Positions 20,740 to 31,562 are shown, counted from the stretch's first letter. The stretch: DNA of 64,000 nucleotides from Ehrlichia sp028752135 (GCA_028752135.1 CP082782.1:1116001-1180000); one strand, 5' to 3'. Translations and numbers: made by a program. Notes: generated by a model not told the origin, from the letters alone.

Positions 20740-21306
20740 ATTTCCCTTAAATTGGCGTTATAACATATACAGCCTTACTTTAATCCTTTTCATAATCTTT
20801 TCAAGTAAAATCTAAACACAGCATTACACACATTCATTCAAGTACTAAAACATACTCATAAACTACACACCTAATAAGCACTATTAATACCTGAATATTC
20901 ATAGATTTCCTATATAATCTTAATAAGTAACAAAGACACATAATATATGTAATAATTGCATAGAATAGAAAATACTAGTAATTAATCAAAAAATATGCTT
21001 TATTAGGCATAGATATGTACATAAAAACATTGATTATATAACTCTATGTATCATAAATTAGAATTATTTTCTCAAAATTATACTGATTATATGGGTAAAG
21101 CCAGTAAACAGCTTACTATAAATCATCATATACAAATGTTTTCCTTAACAATTGTATTATCAAATATCTATAATTACTTTATAGAAAAACTATAGCAAAA
21201 ATATTTAAAAAAACATAATATAATGTCTTGTAAAACTAAGTTAAGGTATAATAAAACGATAAATATTATAGTTTTTATGATTCAAAATTCAAATTATGGT
21301 AATGAA
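20740..21306. other. Divergent spacer
   Basis: AT-rich region between pepA and the dioxygenase-like gene. Only an in-frame N-terminal extension of the next gene (from 21223) is present, and I consider it untranslated. Confidence 0.35.
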
Positions 21307-21975
21307 ATGAACTATTTAGCAAAGTTACTGTTATGTTTATTCATAAGTACAATATATACACACAATACAATAGCAAATGATGACGTGCTTGTGAACTGTA
21401 AAAGAACACCCCAAATTTACGATCTTAGCAATAAACCAAGTAAATTTTCATTATCAAATAATTTAAGACGTAAAATTAGTAGTCCACTGACAGCTGATGG
21501 AGAATTAATATATATTGTCGGAAGAGTAACAGATATAAATTGCATACCTGTAAAGGATGTTAGTGTTTTCATCTGGCACGCAAATACACATGGAATATAT
21601 CAACACAATCAAGATGACAACAGCACATCAGAACTTATACCAGAAGAATTAGATACGTACGATTACCAATTTATTGGATCTGGAAAAGCAGTAACTGATA
21701 ATTTAGGAAACTATAGCTTCATAACTATCATGCCTGGCACTAATAATAAAAACAAAATTCCTAAAGTACATTTCATGTTACAACACTTAGAATTTCCAGA
21801 GTTTAACACAACAATGTTTTTTCCAGAATATAACAATTTAACAGATAGAAAATTTAACAGCAATTCTAATTCGCACCTACTAGTAGCCCAATATAGCAAA
21901 AACACACTTGGAATTAAGACTTATTATTTTAACATTACAATTGAAGGGAGAGTTCCTTACAAGTCTTACAAATAA
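21307..21975 (+). CDS. Secreted intradiol dioxygenase-like protein with missing iron ligands
   Basis: 222 residues from the ATG at 21307, chosen because it opens a clean signal peptide (MNYLAKLLLCLFISTIYT, cleavage near 'TIANDD'). The body has the beta-sandwich fold pattern of protocatechuate 3,4-dioxygenase subunits: 'GRVTDINCIPVKDVSVFIWHANTHGIY', then 'TDNLGNYSFITIMPG', then 'KVHFMLQH'. In the true enzyme Fe(III) is held by two Tyr and two His. Here the first Tyr (in HGIYQH) and the second His (in KVHF) remain. The Tyr after 'IMPG' and the first His of the usual H-I-H-F motif (now K-V-H-F) are missing. It is probably a non-catalytic or altered periplasmic or secreted protein rather than an aromatic-ring cleaver. 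Confidence 0.75.
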   Translation: MNYLAKLLLCLFISTIYTHNTIANDDVLVNCKRTPQIYDLSNKPSKFSLSNNLRRKISSPLTADGELIYIVGRVTDINCIPVKDVSVFIWHANTHGIYQHNQDDNSTSELIPEELDTYDYQFIGSGKAVTDNLGNYSFITIMPGTNNKNKIPKVHFMLQHLEFPEFNTTMFFPEYNNLTDRKFNSNSNSHLLVAQYSKNTLGIKTYYFNITIEGRVPYKSYK

Positions 21976-22874
21976 TAGTCACTTTTGCCAATAACCACAC
22001 ACAGGTTCTTATTGCAAAAACATATAAGTAAGAAATAATAACTTTAAAACTGTACATGAATTCATTTTGACTAATAAAAACAATCAAATTTCTATAACCA
22101 GTACTAAAGTTAGGCATCCTTAAAGAAACTTTAAATTTATTATTAAAGACAACAAAAACTATACTGAAACAATTAAAATCCAGAAAAAAACATCTTACAA
22201 TATATTAGATTAATATTGATGTATTGAATAGATAACATTTCTAAAAATCACAATCCTGTATTCTTGACAGACTTAGTCATTTCTATAACATAAGCTAACA
22301 CTGCTGACTTTAACAATCTGAATAATTACAAATATCCATTATTATCCAAGTTAGGAAAAATTTACTAAATAGGACAATAACATATAAAACCAAGTCCTAA
22401 ATATAGATTTATCCTATTTTACAGAGTAACTTCATGTATATTCCTGAAGTATTTGATCAAGAAAACATTAAAGATATCATTTCCATGAATCATAAGTTAC
22501 ACGACAATAACATGTGTCACAAATCAAGCACAACTTTTATAATATAGAAGTAGACTAATAATTCTGACTTTAATAACTTTCTTGTTACCAAACACTGACC
22601 TGAATAACTATAAATATTTACACTACTTAAATCCAGTACCAACTTACAAACATAACTTTATTTGTTACATTGACTTACAAGTATATTCAAAAAAGAATGA
22701 TTTTTCATAATTATGACTCACAAAACCATACAAACATCGAATACAACTCATCACAAAAATCTAAGTACCTCATATCTTTTTTAATCTGACTTAAATAACT
22801 AAAACCTATATCTGATCTTTACACAAATTATCTAATTAATGAAAAAACTCCCTACTAATCTTTCTTCTAATATA
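21976..22874. other. Long AT-rich spacer with possible decayed repeats
   Basis: About 900 bp without a gene between convergent genes. Short similar stretches near 22311 and 22611 ('ctgaataa.tataaata' type), and weakly near 22786, hint at old duplication, but the match is poor. Confidence 0.3.
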
Positions 22875-25445
22875 TTACAGCTTATTAATGACTAAATCAC
22901 AGTCTAATAAATCTACTCTAAGGTTATCTCCCTCTTGTATCTTATTAGCAAGAATTAATTTTGCCAAATTATTCTGTACTTTTTGTTGTATTAGTCTTTT
23001 TAAAGGCCTAGCTCCATATAGAGGATCATAACCATTCTCCATTAACCATACCTTGGCCTCAGAAGATAAACTAATAGTTAACTTTTTTTCAGCAACAATT
23101 TTTTGTAAAAGAGAAAATTGTACATCTATTATTTTCTCTATATGTTCCTTAGTTAATCTATGAAATACAATAGTCTCATCTAATCTATTTAAAAATTCTG
23201 GACGAAAATGATGAAGCAGTATATCAGTTATAGATTTTTTCACAGATTCTTCATTTACATCTTTCTGACTGCTGATTAATATTTCTTGCCCTAAGTTTGA
23301 TGTTAAAACCAGTATTGTATTACGAAAATCCACTAATTTGCCACGATTATCAGTTAACCTTCCCTCATCCAATACCTGTAATAGAATATTAAAAATATCG
23401 GCATGAGCTTTTTCTATTTCATCAAAAAGTATCACTTGATAAGGCCTTCTCCTAACAGCTTCAGTCAACATACCTCCTTGATCATATCCTACATATCCAG
23501 GAGGAGCTCCTATTAATCTAGAAACTGCATGTTTTTCCATAAACTCTGACATATCAAATCTTAAAAGAGCAGATTTATCACAAAATAAAAATTCAGCTAA
23601 TGTCTTTACTAGTTCCGTTTTACCTACACCAGTGGGCCCAAGAAATAAAAAAGATCCTAAAGGCTTATTAGCATCTTGTACTCCTGCACGTGATCTTCTA
23701 ACAGCATCACTTACTGCTTTAATCGCACTCTCTTGTCCAATTACTGTTTTTCCTATTTCTTCTTCCATGCGTAGCAATTTTTCTCTTTCATTACTCATCA
23801 TGTTCTCAATAGGAATACCTGTCCATTTTGATACAATACTTGCTATATCACTTTCAGTAACCTCCCTCTTTAAAAGATTACTACTCAACTTCTCGCATTT
23901 TTTTAATTCCTTCTCAAGTTCTGGTATAATACCATACATTAATTCACCAGCTTTTGCTAAATTACCAGATCTTTGAGCTTTTTCTAAATCACTTTTAGCA
24001 TTGTCCAACTTCTCTGCACATTCCTGCATTTTTAATATTTTTATCTTTTCTGCCTGCCACTTACTATTTAATTCTGTTGCTTGAGCATCTAATTTATTTA
24101 ATTCTTCATTTAATTGCATTAATCTCTGTTTTGAAGATTCTGTATTCTCTTTCTCTAAAACTCCAGCTTCAATTTTTAACTGAATGATTTTTCTATCTAG
24201 CTCATCAATTACCTCAGGTTTACTATCAATCTCTATCCTTGCACGACTTGCTGCCTCATCAATCAGATCTATAGCCTTATCCGGTAAAAATCTATCCGTA
24301 ATATAGCGATTTGATAAAGTTGAAGCTGCAATTATTGCACTATCCATGATCCTGATACCATGATGTATCTCATATTTTTCTTTTAAACCACGTAAAATAG
24401 AAATTGTATCATGAACAGTCGGTTCAGAGATAAATACAGGTTGAAATCTTCTAGCTAATGCGGCATCTTTTTCTATATGCTGCCTATACTCATCTAACGT
24501 TGTTGCTCCTATACAATGTATTTCACCTCTTGCTAAAGCAGGTTTTAGTAAATTTGAAGCATCCATAGCTCCATCTGTAGCACCTGCACCAATCAATGTA
24601 TGCAACTCATCAATAAATAATATAACACTTCCATTCGAAGATACTATCTCATTTATGACAGATTTTAACCTTTCTTCAAACTCTCCTCTATATTTTGTAC
24701 CAGCAACAAGCATACCAAGATCCAATGCCATTATTTTTGTATTTCTTAATCCAACTGGAACATCACCTATTACTACTCGTTGTGCTAACCCCTCAATAAT
24801 AGCTGTTTTACCAACACCAGGATCACCAATTAATACTGGATTATTTTTTGTTCTCCGTGATAAAACTTGCATTGTACGTCTAATTTCTTCATCCCTTCCA
24901 ATTACTGGATCTAGTTTTCCAGCCATAGCAGACTCAGTAATATCTTTAGCATACTTTTTAAGTGCATTAAACTTTTGTTCAGAATTAACAGTATCAGCTT
25001 TAGCTCCATTACGCATATTAACTATCAACGATTCTAATTTTATTGGAGTAACACCATGTGCAAGCAATATATTAGAAACACTACTTTTAATTATTACAAG
25101 AGCTTGCAATAATCGCTCTACAGTAACATAGGTATCCTGATTTCTCTTTGCAAGACTAATTGCTTCCTCTAACACCTGAGCCATTTCTTTAGATAGATGT
25201 ATATGGCCACTACCACTCCCACTAACAACAGGTAACTTATTTAAAGATAGTCTTACATCACTGTACACTTTCTCTATATCACATCCACACGAAGTAAGCA
25301 AAACTTCAATAAGTTCATCTTTATCATCCAACATCACCTTAAGTAAATGTTCAGGAACTAAAGACTGATGCCCTAATGCAATAGCTGAAGTCTGTGCTTG
25401 CATTATTAAGTTCTTTGATATATCAGTAAACTTATTCAAATCCAT
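22875..25445 (-). CDS. clpB: ATP-dependent disaggregase ClpB
   Basis: 856-residue Hsp100 chaperone that, with DnaK, pulls apart aggregated proteins. Order: N-terminal double-helical domain (about 1-145); first AAA+ ring with Walker A GDPGVGKT near 205-212 and 'VILFIDELHTLIGAGATDGAMDASN'-type Walker B (here split across residues 270-295); the long coiled-coil middle domain (about 400-530) that distinguishes ClpB from ClpA; and second AAA+ ring with GPTGVGKT near 602-609 and ILFDEIEKAH. The C-terminal D2-small domain is intact. GAGGAAG lies upstream of the ATG. It lacks the IGF loop used to bind ClpP, as expected. Confidence 0.97.
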   Translation of the reverse strand: MDLNKFTDISKNLIMQAQTSAIALGHQSLVPEHLLKVMLDDKDELIEVLLTSCGCDIEKVYSDVRLSLNKLPVVSGSGSGHIHLSKEMAQVLEEAISLAKRNQDTYVTVERLLQALVIIKSSVSNILLAHGVTPIKLESLIVNMRNGAKADTVNSEQKFNALKKYAKDITESAMAGKLDPVIGRDEEIRRTMQVLSRRTKNNPVLIGDPGVGKTAIIEGLAQRVVIGDVPVGLRNTKIMALDLGMLVAGTKYRGEFEERLKSVINEIVSSNGSVILFIDELHTLIGAGATDGAMDASNLLKPALARGEIHCIGATTLDEYRQHIEKDAALARRFQPVFISEPTVHDTISILRGLKEKYEIHHGIRIMDSAIIAASTLSNRYITDRFLPDKAIDLIDEAASRARIEIDSKPEVIDELDRKIIQLKIEAGVLEKENTESSKQRLMQLNEELNKLDAQATELNSKWQAEKIKILKMQECAEKLDNAKSDLEKAQRSGNLAKAGELMYGIIPELEKELKKCEKLSSNLLKREVTESDIASIVSKWTGIPIENMMSNEREKLLRMEEEIGKTVIGQESAIKAVSDAVRRSRAGVQDANKPLGSFLFLGPTGVGKTELVKTLAEFLFCDKSALLRFDMSEFMEKHAVSRLIGAPPGYVGYDQGGMLTEAVRRRPYQVILFDEIEKAHADIFNILLQVLDEGRLTDNRGKLVDFRNTILVLTSNLGQEILISSQKDVNEESVKKSITDILLHHFRPEFLNRLDETIVFHRLTKEHIEKIIDVQFSLLQKIVAEKKLTISLSSEAKVWLMENGYDPLYGARPLKRLIQQKVQNNLAKLILANKIQEGDNLRVDLLDCDLVINKL

Positions 25446-25884
25446 AATTCAACTTCCTCACAATACTTAAGCATTTATATAAGCATTATTTAAAAAAATT
25501 AAAGATACATTGCAACTTAAATATAGGAAAAAAATACTGTTTTATTAATAATAATATTTATTACAGTAATATACTCTCACTCAATAAAAACAAACATCGT
25601 ATAAATTATTTATACATATAAACTATCTTTACTATATCTAATAGCATAATCACTACCTATAGATATTAACAACAAAACTCATAATACTACTAAGCCCAGA
25701 CGACAAACATATAAATTTAAAAAAACAGTCTTATAAAATAAAGTGCAACCAGTAATAATGTACAGGTATATTTTACAAATTTCCTCCAATAGAAACTAAA
25801 ATAACAAATACATACCAGCTGTTTTGCTTGCCAAGTATACTTATACTGCTTATCATCGTAATTATCTAAATAACAAGGTACCAT
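25446..25884. other. Divergent AT-rich spacer
   Basis: Spacer between clpB and the SDR gene. No gene or clear heat-shock element could be placed with confidence. Confidence 0.35.
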
Positions 25885-26612
25885 ATGGAAAAACAGTTAG
25901 AAGGTAAAGTAGCAATAATTACAGGTGCTTCTGGAAGCTTAGGATCAGCTGTTGCAAAAAGATTTGCCAAAGAAGGTGCCTGTCTAATTTTAGTAGCAAA
26001 GAATATTAATAAATTAAACTCTGTTTATGATTCCATTAAGGAATCAGGAGGTGATGCAATGTTAGCAGCTGTCGATTTACAAGACTTTGATACTATAAAA
26101 AACTTTGCATCATCTATAGAAAACAAATTTAAACATATAGATATACTAGTATTAAATGCTGCAATTGTAGGCGATCTAAACCCAATACAAGATTATGAAT
26201 ACAATACTTGGAAAAGGATAATGGACATAAATTTCACATCCAATTGGCATTTAATCAAATATTTTGATCCACTACTTAAACTCTCTCCAGCTGGTAGAGT
26301 AGTAGCAGTAACATCTGAAGTCACACAATCACTTTCTAGGTATCCATATTGGAGTCCATACGCATCAAGCAAAGCAGCACTAGAAACAATGATACAAATA
26401 TATGCTACAGAAACTAAACACAGTAAATTATGTGTCAATATGGTATATCCATCATTAATGGATAGCAATATATATGCTCAAGCTTTCCCAACAAAGAAGT
26501 AGCACAATCAGTACTTTCAGAAGATTTTACTGATAAGTTTGTTGAATTATCATCTACTCAATGTAATGTGACAGGACAAACCTACAAATTAGCTTCTGAA
26601 TTCGAATGTTAG
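25885..26612 (+). pseudogene. Short-chain dehydrogenase/reductase, frameshifted near the C-terminus
   Basis: The first frame gives 205 residues with all SDR hallmarks: TGASGSLG cofactor loop near residues 14-21, LNAAIVG near 91-97, a catalytic Ser in 'VTSEV' and YASSK (Tyr/Lys of the active site) near 155-159. It stops at TAG 26500-26502. In the -1 frame the protein continues as NKEVAQSVLSEDF... ...TYKLASEFEC to TAG 26610-26612, the normal SDR tail. One missing T in 'gctttccc' near 26482-26489 would restore a 242-residue protein. The catalytic core is complete even without the tail. It resembles YciK-like SDRs; the substrate is unknown. Confidence 0.75.
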
Positions 26613-27135
26613 GTAGATAGGTTACTTTGATATAGTTTAATGATTTATAATGTAAACTGAATTGTAGAAGTATATAAACTTAGTACCATTAATATACATT
26701 CCCCTTGGTACAAATTGTAGTAAGAACAATAAACTAACATTATACCAAAACACTACACAATTTAAGAATTTTTTTTAACCAATAACTTTATTATACAAGT
26801 GCTAACACAATAACAACAACCTATAAACCTTAAATAAATAATACCACTAATTAAATTACACAGTTACCACCACATAACTGAGTAACATTTATTAAGGTTA
26901 CAATAAATAAAATCAATAATAAAAATTTAAAATCTATTTCGAATATAATTTTGTTTAACCCATTAATTTAACAACAGACTTTTAACATTAAAACCTATAT
27001 TACCCGAAATAACAGCATTATTAAATAATAAAACAATACTTAAAATATACAACATTCAATAATCAACGATTAAATAGCACGTACTAATTGGTAAGCTAAT
27101 TAATATATTATAAATGTAACACACACATATAGAGC
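26613..27135. other. AT-rich spacer
   Basis: Spacer downstream of both the SDR gene and groEL. I see nothing beyond the hairpin at its right end. Confidence 0.35.
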
Positions 27136-27163
27136 TGGAGTAAAACATAAAAATTTTACTCCA
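27136..27163 (-). terminator. Hairpin downstream of groEL
   Basis: A perfect 10-bp inverted repeat, tggagtaaaa (27136-27145) and ttttactcca (27154-27163), with an 8-nt loop, 20 bp past the groEL stop. It lacks a long U tract on the groEL strand, so it may stabilise the 3' end as much as terminate. Confidence 0.6.
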
Positions 27164-27182
27164 ACCAGGAGAATAAAGAAGT

Positions 27183-28841
27183 TTAGAAACCTCCCATACC
27201 ACCCATTCCTCCCATACCAGCACCACCAGCACTACCAGCAGAATCATCCTTAGATGGAACATCTACTACAATAGCATTAAGAGTCATAAATACTGCTGCA
27301 AGAGATACAGCAAAATCAAATGCTATACGAACTACTTTAAGTGGATCAATAACCCCAGAAGTAAATGCATTTGCAAAATTCATTGTATCAACGTTAAAAA
27401 TAAGTTCTTTATCATTTTGCTTTAATAGATGAGCAATAACACATGGTGCATTTTCTGATCCAGAATTTTTAATTATACGTTTAATAGGAGCTTGTAAAGC
27501 ACGTTTTATAATGTTAATACCCAATTGCTCATCATCATTTTTGCTCTTTAAGCTATCAAGCGTTGACAACGTATACAACAATGCAGCACCACCTCCTGGC
27601 ACAACACCTTCTTCAACAGCAGCTCTAGTTGCATGTAGAGCATCTTCAACACGATCCTTACGTTCTTTAACTTCAACTTCACTTGATCCACCTACTTTTA
27701 ATACAGCAACACCACCTGAAAGTTTAGCTAAACGTTCTCTTAATTTTTCTTTATCATAATCTGAAGTAGAAGATTCAATTTGCATTTTAATTTGACTAAT
27801 TCTATTTTGTACATTAGTAGAGCTATTATCTACACTACCAATAATAGTAGTAGTATCTTTTGTAATACGTATATTTTTAGCTGTTCCTAATTCAGCTAAA
27901 GTCAGATCTTCCATTTTTATTGCAAGTTCATCGTTAATGACATGTTTAGCTCCAGTTAAAATTGCAATATCACCTAACATATCTTTCCTTCTATCACCAA
28001 ACCCTGGTGCTTTAACTGCTGCAACATGCAATCCACCACGTAATTTATTTAATACAAGCGTACTAAGTGCTTCACCTTCTACATCTTCAGCAATAATTAA
28101 AAGAGGTCTCCCTGATCTAGCTACATTTTCTAAAATTGGTAGTATAGGTTGTATTATATTAAGTTTCTTTTCCGTTAATAAAATATAAGGATTTTCAAAT
28201 TCTACTAACATTTTTTCTGAATTAGTAACAAAATAAGGAGAGAGATATCCACGATCAAACTGCATACCATCAGTTTTTTCAACATCTAATTCTTTAAATC
28301 CTTTACTTTCTTCAACTGTAATAACTCCATCTTTACCAACTTCTTTAACACACTGTGCAATTTTACTACCTATATTCTTATCACCGTTAGCAGAAATGGT
28401 AGCAACCTGAGCAATTTCTTCTTCAGATAATATTTCACGTTTCATAGACATCAAAGCTTCTAACACAGCTTCTTTAGCTTTAAGTACACCGTCTTTAATA
28501 CAAACAATATCAGCTCCAGCAGCTTTAGCTTTAGATACTTCTTCTATAACTTTTGCAGTCAAGATAGAACATGTAGTTGTTCCATCACCAACTTTATCGT
28601 TACATTGGGAAGCGCTTTGAGTAATTATATTAGCAATAGCTTGAGCTAATGGATCTTCTGGTTTTATACTTTTAATAACCTTATACCCATCTTTTGTAAC
28701 TTCTGGGGCTCCATAAGGTTTGCTAATAGCCACAGTAAGTCCTTTAGGTCCAGCTGTACATCCTACAGCATCTTCTAAAATACGAACAATCTCTCTAATT
28801 GATTTATCCAGTTGTTCACCTGTTACAACTACATTTGCCAT
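27183..28841 (-). CDS. groEL: 60-kDa chaperonin GroEL
   Basis: 552 residues. GroEL forms the double-ring folding cage capped by GroES. Conserved blocks are VGCTAGPKGLTVAISKPYGAPEV-type N-terminal ATP loop (about residues 26-48), NDKVGDGTTTC near 80-90, 'GVVPGGGAALL' near 410-420, and the Gly/Met-rich C-terminal tail ending GGMGGMGGF. GGAG lies about 11 bases before the ATG. It is preceded by groES (97 bp gap) in a groESL operon. GroEL is a major antigen and a widely used typing gene in Ehrlichia. No CIRCE element is visible upstream. Confidence 0.99.
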   Translation of the reverse strand: MANVVVTGEQLDKSIREIVRILEDAVGCTAGPKGLTVAISKPYGAPEVTKDGYKVIKSIKPEDPLAQAIANIITQSASQCNDKVGDGTTTCSILTAKVIEEVSKAKAAGADIVCIKDGVLKAKEAVLEALMSMKREILSEEEIAQVATISANGDKNIGSKIAQCVKEVGKDGVITVEESKGFKELDVEKTDGMQFDRGYLSPYFVTNSEKMLVEFENPYILLTEKKLNIIQPILPILENVARSGRPLLIIAEDVEGEALSTLVLNKLRGGLHVAAVKAPGFGDRRKDMLGDIAILTGAKHVINDELAIKMEDLTLAELGTAKNIRITKDTTTIIGSVDNSSTNVQNRISQIKMQIESSTSDYDKEKLRERLAKLSGGVAVLKVGGSSEVEVKERKDRVEDALHATRAAVEEGVVPGGGAALLYTLSTLDSLKSKNDDEQLGINIIKRALQAPIKRIIKNSGSENAPCVIAHLLKQNDKELIFNVDTMNFANAFTSGVIDPLKVVRIAFDFAVSLAAVFMTLNAIVVDVPSKDDSAGSAGGAGMGGMGGMGGF

Positions 28842-28916
28842 GTTATTTAATCTCCATTTAATAAAAAATTAACCAAAACCACTTATACTTGAGCCAATAA
28901 AAAAAACACATGTATA

Positions 28917-28935
28917 ATATGGTTTAAAACCATAT
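28917..28935. promoter_or_regulatory. Palindrome in the groES-groEL intergenic gap
   Basis: ATATGGTTT-A-AAACCATAT, a perfect 9-bp-arm palindrome beginning 4 bp beyond the groES stop. In RNA it could fold as a 7-bp stem with a 5-nt loop. Possible roles are mRNA processing or uneven groES/groEL expression; neither is shown. Confidence 0.55.
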
Positions 28936-28938
28936 GAA

Positions 28939-29223
28939 CTATGCTTCTTTTGCGATTATATCGCTCTCTTTCATTACTATGTATTTTTTATCACAAAATT
29001 CAATTTCATTACCAGCCCACTGGCGATAAAGAACTACATCACCTTTTTTAATCGTCATAGGAAGAATATTACCATTACTGTTGTAGACTCCTGGTCCAAC
29101 AGAGACCACTTTACCTTTAGTAGGCTTCTTTTTTGCTGAATCAGGAAGCTGTATAGGAGAATTACTTTGACTCTCCTCCAAAGGCTCGATCAACACATTA
29201 TCATGTAACATATTTAGATTCAT
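28939..29223 (-). CDS. groES: 10-kDa co-chaperonin GroES
   Basis: 94 residues from the ATG at 29223, which has GAGG eight bases upstream; the in-frame GTG two codons earlier sits too close to that site. It caps GroEL. The start MNLNMLHDNVLIEP, the mobile loop region, 'TKGKVVSVGPGVY', the KKGDVVLYRQWAG segment and the ending 'YIVMKESDIIA' are typical. It is the first gene of the groESL operon. Confidence 0.97.
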   Translation of the reverse strand: MNLNMLHDNVLIEPLEESQSNSPIQLPDSAKKKPTKGKVVSVGPGVYNSNGNILPMTIKKGDVVLYRQWAGNEIEFCDKKYIVMKESDIIAKEA

Positions 29224-29282
29224 ATACACTACCTCTGTAAAAATAAATTATCAGTAGCACTAGCTACTACCGGTTAAAACCA

Positions 29283-29311
29283 TATATAATATCAAGAAAT
29301 CTAATTTCAAG
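29283..29311 (-). promoter_or_regulatory. Predicted groESL promoter (sigma-32 or sigma-70 type)
   Basis: On the reverse strand CTTGAAA (29311-29305) is followed after 16 bp by TATATA (29288-29283), about 60 bp upstream of groES. CTTGAAA matches the -35 element of heat-shock (RpoH) promoters; the -10 is AT-rich rather than the C-rich RpoH form. Confidence 0.5.
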
Positions 29312-29487
29312 TACCAATCAATAATTTTATAATACATATTACACAAATTTTCACAAGCTCAGAACCTCGTACAGCAGTAAAAAATTTCTCACACTTTATT
29401 AAATATCTTGATAACTATAAAAAAAATTAATTGACTTGATTAGTAAAAAATTTTGATATTTAAATAATTAAATTTTTAAATAAGTTC

Positions 29488-30180
29488 ATGAATATTGAAG
29501 ATGAACGCAAAAAACAACAACTTGGTCATAGAAAAAGACTCAGGCAAAAGCTACTATCTGGTGGTAGCAAAGGATTACTAGATTACGAAATTCTAGAATT
29601 AATATTATGCTCTGCCCATTCAAGAAAAGATGTAAAACCAATTGCAAAAAGGTTAATCAAGCATTTTGGTACTTTTGCAAAAGTTTTTTTTGCTGATTCC
29701 ACTCAATTAAAAGAAGTCCCTGGCATAGGAGAAGCATCTATATCGTCAATTTTCTGTATTAGGGAGGCATTAAGTAGAATCTTGCGAGCAGACATTGATA
29801 ATGGACAAATAATCAATCAATGGCAAAAGCTAATAGAATACCTAAGAATAAAAATAGGCAATGGAAGCATAGAAAATTTCCATATACTATACTTAAATAC
29901 AAAACATAAACTTCTTGCAGATGAAGTTCAAGATACGGGCACTGTCAATCAAACTCCTTTATATATTAGAGAAGTAATAAAGAGGTGTTTAGCTTTAGGA
30001 GCTACATCTATTATCATTGCACATAATCATCCAAGTGGCGATACTAAACCTTCCAAAGCAGACATTGACATTACCAAACAACTAGCAATAGCATGTAACA
30101 ATATAGGAATAACACTAATAGACCATGTAATTGTCACATCTAATGACCACTATAGTTTTAAAACACATGATCTATTATAA
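29488..30180 (+). CDS. radC: RadC family protein (JAMM/MPN domain)
   Basis: 230 residues. An N-terminal helix-hairpin-helix region (about 22-85, with 'LKEVPGIGEASI') leads into a RadC JAB1/MPN domain with the metal-binding motif HNHPSGD near residues 179-185 and a preceding conserved Glu (in ADEVQDTGTVNQ). Despite its name, the protein is not established as a DNA-repair enzyme; the fold suggests a metalloprotease-like activity. It is transcribed divergently from groES. Confidence 0.93.
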   Translation: MNIEDERKKQQLGHRKRLRQKLLSGGSKGLLDYEILELILCSAHSRKDVKPIAKRLIKHFGTFAKVFFADSTQLKEVPGIGEASISSIFCIREALSRILRADIDNGQIINQWQKLIEYLRIKIGNGSIENFHILYLNTKHKLLADEVQDTGTVNQTPLYIREVIKRCLALGATSIIIAHNHPSGDTKPSKADIDITKQLAIACNNIGITLIDHVIVTSNDHYSFKTHDLL

Positions 30181-30767
30181 GCAAAAAAACAAATAATTCT
30201 TCATTACTTACTAAGTTAACAATATTTTCTAAGAATTCTTTATTCAATCTTTCAAAAAATAACATCCAACAACCCTATCAGGATTCAATAGTTTTAACAG
30301 CAAACAAAAAATTAAAACTATTATTATATAAACAATATTGAAACTAATAAGACCATTTTAGTAACCTACCACTATTTTAATAATACTAATTTACTAAACT
30401 GAAAAATCCACAAACACATAAAGACTTATTCATATTACTTTAATATTTAATAGAGACTGAATATTTGCACATTAGAGAAACATACAGCTAATCAACAATT
30501 AAAAGACTTATCCTAATTATACTGTATTCCTTCATAATCAGGTTTCTGTATGTAACAATATACTTTTAAGATATTATCTATCAAAATCTTTCACTTTAAC
30601 ATACCAAGTATTTAATTAAACAATACGCTAAATATAATTTTAAAACAAGTTTTACCCATTAGTACATATATAAATATAGCTCATACTTACACATTTTAAT
30701 CTCTACATTATCTGCAAAAATACTCGTCCTCTTTAATCTAGCAGTACATCAATTACATAAGTTCGTA
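30181..30767. other. AT-rich spacer
   Basis: About 590 bp between convergent radC and purQ. No gene, RNA or clear hairpin seen. Confidence 0.4.
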
Positions 30768-31562
30768 TCACTTACAAAAATATTGAACAGCATTACAAAA
30801 GATTTTCATTCCATCTCCATAAACAGGATAATCAATATTAGAACGCAAACACTTCTCTTTAATTTGTGTCCAATTATCTTGCTGTGTAAAAAACATTGCC
30901 CTTTCCGGATGCGGCATCATTATCAGCACTTTACCACTATCATCTGACAATGCTGCAATATCATAAACTGACCCATTAGGATTATAAGGGTATTCTTGAT
31001 TCGCATAATTACCTGTATTTGTAATATATCGTAACGCAATATTGTTCTCAAGAGATGAGATCGTAGAATTGTCTGCAATCAAAAATCTACCTTCTCCATG
31101 TGCAATCGGAATATATAATTCATCCAACTTCTGCAACCATACAGAATTACTTGACGGATTAACTTTCATCTTTGTCCATCTGCATTGATATTGCTTAATA
31201 GAATTATTTAGAAGAGTCACACATGAAAAGTTTGATATCAACCTAATCAATATCTGACAACCATTACATATACCTAAGACTAATTTATCCTTTATTAAAA
31301 ATTCTTCTATTTCTTCTTTCAAGTTATTAAAAAGTCTTAATGCAAAAGCATTTCCAGCACCAGTATCATCTCCATAAGAAAAACCACCTGGTATTACAAG
31401 AACATTATAATCTTTCAACAATTTAGGATTTGATACTATTTCATTAATATGGACTATACTCCCTTTTACATTACATGATAATGATTCTCCAGCTCTAACA
31501 AAAGCAAACAGAGTTTCCTCTTCACAATTTAAACCATATCCACATAAAACAATAACATTCAT
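30768..31562 (-). CDS. purQ: Phosphoribosylformylglycinamidine synthase, glutaminase subunit
   Basis: 264 residues from the ATG at 31562; an upstream TTG in frame is not needed. It is a class I glutamine amidotransferase that supplies ammonia to PurL in the fourth purine step. Motifs: VIPGGFSYGDDTGAGNAFAL oxyanion region near residues 54-73, nucleophile Cys in LGICNGCQIL near 92-101, and His-Glu near the C-terminus in MMPHPERAMFF. It is longer than the ~225-residue Bacillus type. The synthetase subunit purL lies at 41.7 kb, on the opposite strand. Confidence 0.94.
   Translation of the reverse strand: MNVIVLCGYGLNCEEETLFAFVRAGESLSCNVKGSIVHINEIVSNPKLLKDYNVLVIPGGFSYGDDTGAGNAFALRLFNNLKEEIEEFLIKDKLVLGICNGCQILIRLISNFSCVTLLNNSIKQYQCRWTKMKVNPSSNSVWLQKLDELYIPIAHGEGRFLIADNSTISSLENNIALRYITNTGNYANQEYPYNPNGSVYDIAALSDDSGKVLIMMPHPERAMFFTQQDNWTQIKEKCLRSNIDYPVYGDGMKIFCNAVQYFCK

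Noticed and set aside
21223..21306. N-terminal extension of the dioxygenase-like gene
   Set aside because: The ATG at 21307 starts directly at a signal peptide; the 28 extra residues would bury it.
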